From contig NC_030827.1 of the NCBI RefSeq assembly GCF_001704415.2, forward strand, positions 45,450,271 through 45,514,270: DNA of 64,000 nt, read 5' to 3'. This DNA is from Capra hircus. Lineage: Eukaryota; Chordata; Mammalia; Artiodactyla; Bovidae. Positions 55,968-64,000 of the stretch are shown here, one piece after another. Made by a program: the position numbers and the translations under genes. How positions within the stretch are numbered: position 1 is the stretch's first letter; the number at the start of each line of letters is the position of its first letter. Under the pieces are notes generated by a model. The model ran no database searches. It was not told where the DNA came from and worked only from the letters and a program-made list of their open reading frames with translations.

Positions 55968-57098
55968 TCATAAAGTAAATTACATTAATTTTGCTTGCTG
56001 GTTTAACTGGGCTTTTGTCTGCTCCAAGGATCTTTAAGTTTGGTTTTCATCTTATTTTGACAGACTGCAACAAAATCTTATTTGAAATTGTTAAGAGACC
56101 TAAATTTTGGTTGTGAACAGAGACATGTGGGCCACTACTAAAAACGTATAAATTATATAAAACTGATAAGAAAATATCTTAATGATGTGAGACCAAAATA
56201 TTTTAATGATGTGGGTGGTATTATACTAACTAGAGAGGTGGAAAAAGTGTATATATGAAATTAACTATTCTAGGGTCAGGGATCCTGAAAAAGCCAAGGA
56301 AAAGCAGTGCTATATTAGCAATGAAACACTCAATATCTAAAGTAAAAAGACTGAAATTTCAATACAATTCTCATTGTTCATTGGACAACCTGGCAAGGAA
56401 TTTTCCTTCCTTAATCTTACTGAGACGTATTGAGGATGAACAAAGGTTTGAAAATCAGTCTGTCAAGGATTAGTTATCACTATTGCCTAAAACACCGCAC
56501 CTTTGACTCAAAGTTTTGATACCGAGGTTTACTTTTTATATCACTGGAATTTGCACCTGAAACTGGAATTGGAATTCTGCTTCTGTTAGCCCCACAACAA
56601 CTGAACATTTCCATTACAATTCACAAGTCTCCCCTGAAAAAAGAGAAAGAGATAGAGTGAGAATACCTACATATATATACACACATAGTGTTTCTAAAGA
56701 GGAGGAAATAGAATTTACCTTCTCACCTATTCAAATATCTGCAGCATTCTCAAGTTGGAACTTTGATACATAAACCATGCTAAATTTATACAGATAATTC
56801 ATATTGAAAGTTAGCTATATGCTTAGTTAAAATTGCATAATATTGTGCAACCACAGAATTACATTTTCCTTCAATTTACTGTGGGTGTGTGTTTTTTTTT
56901 TTTAAATTTTTTTGCAAGGAAGAGAACATGAAGCATATTAGTGTATAGAAAGTACTCATAATGACTCCTTTTCCAGTTAAATCATCTTTACTATGCATCA
57001 CTACTCAAAAATGACAAAGCTTAGACTTCTGCTCATTCTCTAAACACGGTAACGAATTATAGTTAAAGCACAGATATATTATATGTGTGCAAGCATAA
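55968..57098. other. AT-rich DNA without gene
   Basis: The 72-codon frame at 56255-56473 has no known domain. A T run lies at 56892-56903. Nothing else recognised. Confidence 0.55.
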
Positions 57099-59343
57099 GT
57101 TCAGTTTAGTCGTTCAGTCGTATCCTACTCTGTGAGACCCCATGAACTGTAGCATGCCAGGCTTCCCTGTCCATCACCAAACCCGGAGTTTACTCAAATT
57201 CAAACTCAAATGGTGATACCATCCAACCATCTCATCCTCTCTCATCCCCTTCTCCTCCTGCCTTTAATCCTTCCCAGATTCAAGGTCTTTTCAATGTGTC
57301 AGTTCTTCACATCAGGTGTCCAAAGTATTGAGTTTCAGCTTTAGCATCAGTCCTTCCAATGACGGTTCTAAACTGATTTCCTTTAGAATGGACTGGTTGG
57401 ATCCCCTTGCAGTCCAAGGGACTCTCAAGGGTCTTCTCCACTACAAAGGCATGAGTTTATCAGCACTCAGCTTTCTTTATAGTTCAACTCTCCCATCCAT
57501 ACATGACTACTGGAAAAACCATAGCTTTGACTAGACAGACCTTTGTCGGCAAAGTAATGTCTTTGCTTTTAATATGCCATCTCAGTTGGCCATAGCTTTT
57601 CTTTCAAGGAGCAAGCGTCTTTTAATTTCATGTCTGCAGTCACCATCGCCAGTGATTTGGGAGCACAAAAAAATAAAGTCTGTCACAGTTTCCATTGCTT
57701 CCCCGTCTATTTGCCATGAAGAGGTGAGACTAGATGCCATGATATTAGTTTTCTGAATTTGAGTATTAAGCCAACTTTTTCACTCTCCTCTTTCACTTTC
57801 TTCAAGAGGCTCTTCAGTTCTTCACTTTCTGCCATAAGGGTGGTGTATCTGCATATCTGAGGTTATAGATATTTTTCTGGGCAATCTTGACTCCAGTTTA
57901 TGCTTCAACCAGCCCAGTATTTCCCATGATGTACTCTGCATATAAGTTAAATAAGCCAGATGACAATATACAGCCTTGACATACTTTTCAGATTTGGAAC
58001 AAGCTTGTTGTTCCATGTCCAGTTCTAACTGTTGCTTCTTGACCTGCATACAGATTTTTCAGGAGGTAGGTCAGGTGGTCTGGTATTCCCATCTCTTGAA
58101 GAATTTTCCAGTTTGTTGCAATCCAAAAGTCAAAGGCTTTGACATAATCAATAAAGCAGAAGTAGATGTTATTTTCTGGAACTCTCTTGCTTTTTCAATG
58201 ATTCAATAGATTTGACAATTTGATCTCTGGTTCCTCTGCCTTTTCTCAATCCAGCTTAAATATCTGCAAGTTCATTTTTCATGTACTGTTGAAGCCTGGC
58301 TTGGAGGTTTTTTAGTGTTACTTTGCTGGCATGTGAGATGAGTGCCCCTGTGTGGTAGTTTGAGCATTCCTTGGCATTGCCTTTCTTTAGGATTGGAATG
58401 AAAGCTGACCATTTCCAGTGGTATGGTCACTGTTGTTTACAAAATTTGCTGGTATATTGAGTGTAACACTTTCCCAGCATCATCTTTTAGGATTTGAAAT
58501 AGCTCAGCTGGAATTCCATCCCCTCCATCAGCTTTGTTCATACTGATGCCTCCTAAGGCCCACTTGACTTCACATCCCAGAATGTGTGGCTCTAGATTGG
58601 TGCTCATACCATCGTGATTATATGGGTCATGAAGATTTTTTTGTATAGTTCTTCTGTGTATTCTTGCCACCTCTTCTTAATATCTTCTGCTTCCGTTGGT
58701 CCATACCATTTCTGTCCTTTATTGTGCCCATCTTTGCTTGAAAAGTTCCCTTGGTATCTCTGATTTTCTTGGAGAGATCTCTAGTCTTTCTCATTCTGTA
58801 AGTTTTCTTCAATTTCTTTGCACTGATCACTGAGGAAGGCTTTCTTATCTCTTGTTGCTGTTCTTTGGAACTCTGCATTCAAATGGGCAAATCTTTCCTT
58901 TTCTTCTTCGCCTTTTCCTTCTCTTCTTTCATAGCTATTTGTAAAGCCTCCTCAGACAACCATTTTGCCTCTTTTGCATTTCTTTCTCTTGGGGGTGGTG
59001 TTGATTACTGCCTCCTGTACAATTTCCTGAACCTCTGTCCATAGCTCTTCAAGCACCCTGTCAGATCTAATCCCTTGAATCTATTTCTCACTTCCACTGT
59101 ATAACCATAAGTGATTTGATTTCTGTCATACCTGAATGGTCTAGCGATTTCCCACTTTCTTCAATGTAAATCTGACTTTGTTAATAAGGAGTTCATGATC
59201 TGAGTCACAGTCAGCTTCCAGTCTTGTTTTTGCTAACTGAATAAAGCTTCTCCATATCTGACTGCAAAGAATATAATCAACCTGATTTTGGTATTGACCA
59301 TCTGGTGATGTCCATGTGTAGAGTCTTCTCTTGTGTTGTTGCA
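57099..59343 (-). mobile_element. BovB, 5'-truncated ~2.2 kb (minus)
   Basis: The tail starts near 57099 and the copy runs through the C-terminal part, reverse transcriptase and linker into the endonuclease, ending at GTGTAGAGTCTTCTCTTGTG at 59343. It is moderately diverged, with numerous short indels. Confidence 0.95.
57780..59343 (-). pseudogene. BovB ORF2 relic: reverse transcriptase, linker, endonuclease C-terminus
   Basis: In reading order on the minus strand: QQHKRRLYTWTSPDGQYQNQ with VDYILC and DCDSDHELLINKVRF (59344-59141) give the endonuclease end with its SDH motif. The MRKTRDLSKKIRDTKGTFQA segment follows at 58878-58627. Then EPHILGCEVKWALGGISMNK with DGIPAELFQILKDD (58670-58437) opens the reverse transcriptase. 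The motif A region near 58120-58165 and the YMQSTS/ITSDMQ region near 57822-57960 follow in shifted frames. YADD has become SDMQMH by a frame change. Not functional. Confidence 0.88.
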
Positions 59344-59429
59344 TATATGCATGTAATCATACATATAATAATTGAAAATGCAAATTTTTATCATTTATTT
59401 ACTTTAATGTAATTACAGACTTGTCAGCT
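59344..59429. other. Spacer between opposed BovB copies
   Basis: 86 bp of AT-rich DNA with no motif. Confidence 0.6.
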
Positions 59430-59940
59430 CTGACAACGTTAGACAGTGACAATATATTTCAAAACAGAGACATCACTTTCAACAAAAATTCATATAATCA
59501 AACCTGTGGTTTTTCTAGTAGTCATGTAAGGATGTTAGCGTTGGATAAAGATGGCTTAGAGTAGAAGAACTGATGCTTTCAAACCATAATGCTAGAGAAA
59601 ACTCTTGAGAGTCCCTTGGGCAGCAAGGAGAGCAAACCAGTCAATCCTAAAGGAAATAGGCCGTGAATATTCATTAGAAGAACTGACACTGAAGCTGAAG
59701 CTCCAATACTTTGGCTTCCTGATGCAAAGAGTCAACTCACTGGAAAAGACTCTGATGCTGGGAAAAATTGAAGGCAATAGAAGGGGAGAGCAGAGAATGA
59801 GATGGTTAGATAGTATTACTAACTCAATTGACATGAATTGGAGCAAACTCATGAAAGTTGCAAAGGAAGGGACGTCTGGTGTGCTTCAGTTCATGGAGTC
59901 ACAAAGAGGTGGACATGACTTAGAGACTGAATAACAACAG
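59430..59940 (+). mobile_element. BovB 3' part, old (plus)
   Basis: It begins near CAACGTTAGACAGTGAC, passes CAGAGACATCACTTTCAAC, and ends GAGACTGAATAACAACAG. The frame 59605-59934 reads RVPWAARRANQSILKEIGRE and LKLKLQYFGFLMQRVNSLEK. Divergence is higher than in most copies here. Confidence 0.92.
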
Positions 59941-61694
59941 GGCAGAGAAGTTTGTGAAATATTTGGCAACCGTTTTCTCATTTAGTAGCTTCATTGTCAT
60001 GGTAGTAGCTTCATTTCATATAGCAAATACTACTGTATTCTAATGAGTTTTCCAGAATATTACAAGAAACTTCATCCACATAGTTCCTTGTTTATTTTAA
60101 AAAAAGAACATTTATTTGTGTTAATTTTATAAATTAATTTTATTTCTATAAATGATCATTACAATGATTTTAAAGTACATTGCTATTTATTTAACTTAGT
60201 TTATGTAAGTTATAGATACTCTTATATGTTCTCATTTTCCCTTGTTTGTGTCCCAGTAGTTATAGTATTATCTACTGCAACATGCAGAATGATTTTTAAG
60301 GTTAAAGTTAGAAGTATGTTATAAAGATTATTTTAAAGCATTCCAACAATTTAATAGACTGAATTTCTGTTGTTAGGTTGCTTAAAACAGTGAAAAGTAT
60401 ATGGGGTAGAATGACAATAACAGTTTAAGGAAGAATATGTTATAAATTCTAATAGATTCTAAGAATCAAGTGATTGAAGAGTATTCACTTACCACTCAAT
60501 TTAAAAAAATAATTGTTAAGCTTTAATTCATCATAGAAAAGGGAAACTGTAGAAACCACTGAATTTTATTTATATGTAGAACATTTTATTTCTGTAATTC
60601 TGGGATTTAGTCTAGCATTATACATGGTAGCCATTAAAGGATAGTTTTATGTCTCAAAATGTAAGGCTTTCTTTCTGAAAGAAAACTATACAATGCATGA
60701 TCTTTGAGCAAATAAATTTAGCTTCTTTTTTTTCACCTATGAAGTTTTGCTTTCCCCAGGCAGCCCAAGCAAAGAGTTTAAAGAGAAGTAAGATCAATGC
60801 ATTGCCATTGCAAGTTCATTGTGATTTAACAACAAAAGGAGAGAGATTCAACTTGGGAAAATGTGCAATAACTAATATATTAAATACTGTTTACATCAAC
60901 ATTTTTGAGATATCAGTTTCAATTGGTTAAATATGCTCTTATCTGATATATTTTTAAACTCTTTCCATTATTTCAGTTTACATGGTATATTATATTCCAA
61001 TATAATATATGTTATATGGTATATATAATTATGTGGTATACTATATTATATTTTGATTGTTTATTATAGAATATTTCAACTTCCTTGTTAGTGTCATCTT
61101 AATCATCTCACCATTAGACTATTTTAATAGAAAACGTCCTCAGTTCTGTAAAATGAGAACAGCACCTCCCTGTTCTTTATCTCTATTTTAACTCTAATAT
61201 TATCTTTTAATATCTATTTATAGATACATCTGACTCATCACAAAATACGTTTTTGAGAGTGAAATATTGAATTATATTATAGTGGAAGCACATGTACTAA
61301 ACACATGTGTAGTTAATATTAACTTGAAAAGCAACAAAATAAGTATAGTTAAGTTGAACACAGTAAGTTTATCTTCAGGTGTGATTAAATGTATCTAGGA
61401 AGGGAATCAGATTAAACAATTATCTAACAATTCAGGCTAATGATTGTACAAAAGCTACATATTATATCTAAAAACATTCTTAGTTAAAGTTGGATTGCTA
61501 CAGTTGATTATATGTAAAATAAATATATATCTGACTTTACTTCTTTTTTTTTCTATTCATTAGTGTATCTTGATTAAATGTTATTATAGTGTGACAAATC
61601 TCATTATCCTGTATATTCCAAAGAATGCTCGAACATGAAACTTCAACATGCTCTGTATTAATTTATCCAAATCTTATCTCTATACTTTATTTTA
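59941..61694. other. About 1.75 kb of AT-rich DNA without gene
   Basis: A strongly AT-rich, partly palindromic stretch lies at 60975-61060. The 77-codon frame at 60697-60930 shows no domain. Nothing else recognised. Confidence 0.55.
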
Positions 61695-61915
61695 AATACA
61701 TTTATTGAATGCTTACTATGTGAGAAACAGTTTTCTATGTGCTCTAACTGCTTTTTGTTATTTAATTCTATCAGCAAGTCCATGGGATAGGCGTTACTGA
61801 GACCCTATTTTACAGATAAGAGAACTGAAGCTATAAAAGACTCAGTAATCACAAGGCACTTCATTTGGGGAGCAGAAGTTTGACATCCAGAGCCTTTACT
61901 CAACCACTGCCTTGG
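61695..61915 (+). mobile_element. MIR-type ancient SINE
   Basis: TTTATTGAATGCTTACTATG with GAGAAACAGT, then TAGGCGTTACTGAGACCC, CTATTTTACAGATAAGAGAA and CTGAAGC are the core pattern of MIR. It is old and shared by mammals. Confidence 0.8.
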
Positions 61916-62299
61916 AGTTACTCATGTGTCCCCAAACAAACTCACAATCAATGCACATGCATGCACTTTTTCACTGGTTTGTGAAGTTTATTTTTATTCT
62001 ACAGCTGTGTCTTTTGAAATCTTATCACCATACTTGAATGCAATTCAGTAATTCTAAAATTCATGTAGATCAGTAAATGTTCTTTTTGCAATCGTGACTT
62101 TAACAGATTTGTCTAAATTTCATGAATATCACCAGACTAAAATGGAACCCAAATCCTATGATATAAAGATCACTGTATTATCTGTCATCTGCATTACTCC
62201 TTATCATATCATTGAACAAAATATATTTATTTTTATTTTGGTAATTTATATGGTAAACCAAAGGATAACAAAATTAGTCATCATTCAATCATGATGTTT
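61916..62299. other. AT-rich DNA without gene
   Basis: Nothing recognised; frame 62094-62294 has no domain. Confidence 0.55.
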
Positions 62300-62740
62300 C
62301 CTTGTATACCAGCACCATATTGCTTTAATAACTATAGTTTTACCATACAACTTGAAATCACTAGGCCTGATGCTTCCTGCTTTGTTTTTCTTTCTCAGAA
62401 TTTCTTTGACTATTAGGGGTCTTTTCTGGTTTCATATAAATTTTAAGAAATTTTTTCCTACTTCTGTAAAAAATGCCATTGGAATTTCTATAGGAGTTGC
62501 ATTGAATCTATAGACAATATTCCATAGATTGTATAGAATCTATACAATCAATAACATACTGTAGATAGTATTGACATTTTAATACAGCTAATTATTTCAA
62601 TTAATAAATATGGGATACCTTTCTATTTGTGTCTTCCTCTATTTCATTCATCAATGTCTTATAGTTTTCAGAGTAGAGATCTTTTCCTTCCATGGTTAAA
62701 TGTATTCTGAAGTATCCTAAGTTTTTTATTGTTTACTATC
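62300..62740 (-). mobile_element. Ancient L1 ORF2 fragment (minus)
   Basis: ACCAGCACCATATTGCTTTA, ATGCCATTGGAATTTCTATA with GGAGTTGCATTGAATC, and CAATGTCTTATAGTTTTCAG are the complement of a well-conserved L1 ORF2 segment (the part after the reverse transcriptase active site). A local duplication adds TCTATAGACAATATTCC-type repeats around 62510-62550. Non-coding now. Confidence 0.78.
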
Positions 62741-63104
62741 TCTATATGAGATAATGAATGATAACAGAACTTATTGCAGTAATCATTTCACAACAGATGG
62801 CTCTGGAACAAGGGGGCTAAGGCTACCAACTCCTGCATAGTTGAAATCCCATACTGTTATCTCTAACTTAGAAACAAAGGAATTGATAAATGACTCACTT
62901 AAGGGAAGGAAGCAGAAACAGTTTGAATATAATCAGAAATCAAATCCTAGTTCTTTTGACTTCATATATTATGAACGCTAATGAAACATTAATTTTCCCC
63001 TACTTTAGTTAATTTAAAGACCTATAAAATGAAAATATTAGTACTGTATTAATTGGAGAAACCTGCATTTAAGTAGATCTTCTCAGTTCAAACTCATATT
63101 GTTC
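62741..63104. other. AT-rich DNA, nothing recognised
   Basis: No motif of note. Confidence 0.55.
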
Positions 63105-63205
63105 TAGTGTCAACTGTATGTGTAAATTAAACCATAATGCTGTACACTTTAACCTTGTACAATGATACATGGCAATTATTTCTTAGTAAAACTAGAAAAA
63201 TTGAT
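63105..63205 (+). mobile_element. Ancient L1 3' UTR end
   Basis: CATAATGCTGTACACTTTAA, ACAATGATACATGGCAATTA and TTAGTAAAACTAGAAAAATT follow the end pattern of old mammalian L1. Confidence 0.65.
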
Positions 63206-63249
63206 TGAGTTCTCAAAACAAGAAAAATAAAACTTGGATAAAAATTTGG

Positions 63250-64000
63250 AAGAGGTAATTGAGCTAACTAAAGAAATATCTGGGGATGATTATTTTAGTC
63301 ATAAAAAATGAGTGGAACAAAAGAAGTAAAAAGGTAGCATAACTAGCATATTCAGGGAACGATAAAGATACCACTGTGATCAGAGCATAAAAAGTAAGAG
63401 AAAGTACAACAGAAAATAGTGAGGAAGGCAGTGGACTGATAAAATTAAGTAGCCTCTTACAAGCCAGTTTGAAAACTCTGCCTTCTATGTTGAATGAAAT
63501 AGAAGCCAACGGTAAAAGCACAGATTGACTTGTGCTTTAAAAGGATTACTGTAGTCCTGTTTTGTTGAGGATGCACTTTAGAGACTAAGGATAGAAGTAG
63601 GGAGAATGGTTAGGCATCCTTTGCCATAATCCAGGGAACAGATTGTTGTGGCTTCGATCAAGATGGAACTGTGACAAAATGGGAAAGGACCATTTCTGCA
63701 TAAAATTTGAAACAGTATTTCCTGGTATTTGGCTATACCATAGGAGGAAAAACAGGAGTCAAGGTTAGTAGAAGCTCTTTGAGCTGACACTGAAAGTATG
63801 GAGTTTCTATGAACTGATATATGGAAAGTGTTAAGTGCAGTATATTTTGGAGAGAGAGCCAGCAGTTTTCTTCATGTTTAATTTGAGCTGTCAATTAGAT
63901 ATTCAAGTAGCAGTAGAGAGTAGACACTTGAAAATGCATGTGAAATTTGTGGGACAATATGTTGCTAAAATGTGAATTTCAGAGTTCTTGGCTTAAAAAT
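63250..64000 (+). mobile_element. Ancient mammalian dispersed repeat, family not assigned
   Basis: The segment at about 63440-63960 (GTTGAATGAAATAGAAGCCA, TAAAAGGATTACTGTAGTCC, CATAATCCAGGGAACAGATT, TCAATTAGATATTCAAGTAG) follows the pattern of a common old mammalian repeat, possibly the one also glimpsed at 5240-5960. The start within 63250-63440 is unclear. Minus frames at 63264-63521 and 63578-63790 are chance. Confidence 0.45.

Noticed and set aside
60697..60930. 77-codon plus frame as a small gene
   Set aside because: No domain, no splice or promoter context that could be supported, and such lengths are expected by chance in this DNA.

Overview
The window is nuclear DNA of a ruminant, most probably a bovid such as cattle, yak, bison, sheep or goat. 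The evidence is its repeats: many copies of the RTE-clade retrotransposon BovB, tRNA-headed SINEs that share the BovB 3' tail (Bov-tA, dimeric Bov-A2, older CHR types), and ruminant L1 of the L1-BT kind. I found no convincing host protein-coding exon, no structural RNA gene and no CRISPR array. Nearly all open frames are relics of mobile elements or chance frames in AT-rich DNA. It reads as an AT-rich intergenic or deep intronic segment. Family names come from memory of consensus sequences, so subfamily labels are provisional.

Layout. 1-4771: a minus-strand L1 with a 5' UTR carrying three ~145-bp tandem repeats, an ORF1 with one premature stop, an intact-looking endonuclease domain and a large internal ORF2 deletion; it abuts an old L1 3' UTR (4785-5140). 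5141-10203: ancient repeat DNA, then BovB fragments and a 2.5-kb BovB with a tiny L1 insert. 10204-19837: mostly unsequenced-looking (no recognised family) AT-rich DNA with SINEs, a 1-kb well-preserved BovB and a solo LTR split by a SINE. 19838-23529: the most complete BovB, from 5' UTR to 3' tail, interrupted by a 325-bp L1. 26351-31241: a nested block of BovB, solo LTR and SINEs, then an old L1 with a 5' inversion, then an opposing BovB. 31242-37025: old L1 pieces, a textbook 118-bp L1 insert with a 15-bp target duplication, and BovB relics. 37026-49999: long non-repetitive stretches with a SINE cluster at 41.5-44.1 kb. 50170-51771: a BovB whose 5' part is inverted. 51772-59940: SINEs and five more BovB pieces. 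59941-64000: mainly unrecognised AT-rich DNA with a MIR-like SINE and ancient L1.

How the parts relate: BovB and L1 are autonomous elements, each coding an endonuclease and a reverse transcriptase. The SINEs are non-coding; the shared 3' tail fits mobilisation of Bov-type SINEs by BovB machinery. Nested insertions with target duplications give a relative chronology. No previously undescribed functional system is evident. The best leads are the BovB copy with a twin-priming-like 5' inversion, the monomer-like repeats in the L1 5' UTR, the four-layer nested block, and two BovB relics sharing private deletions.
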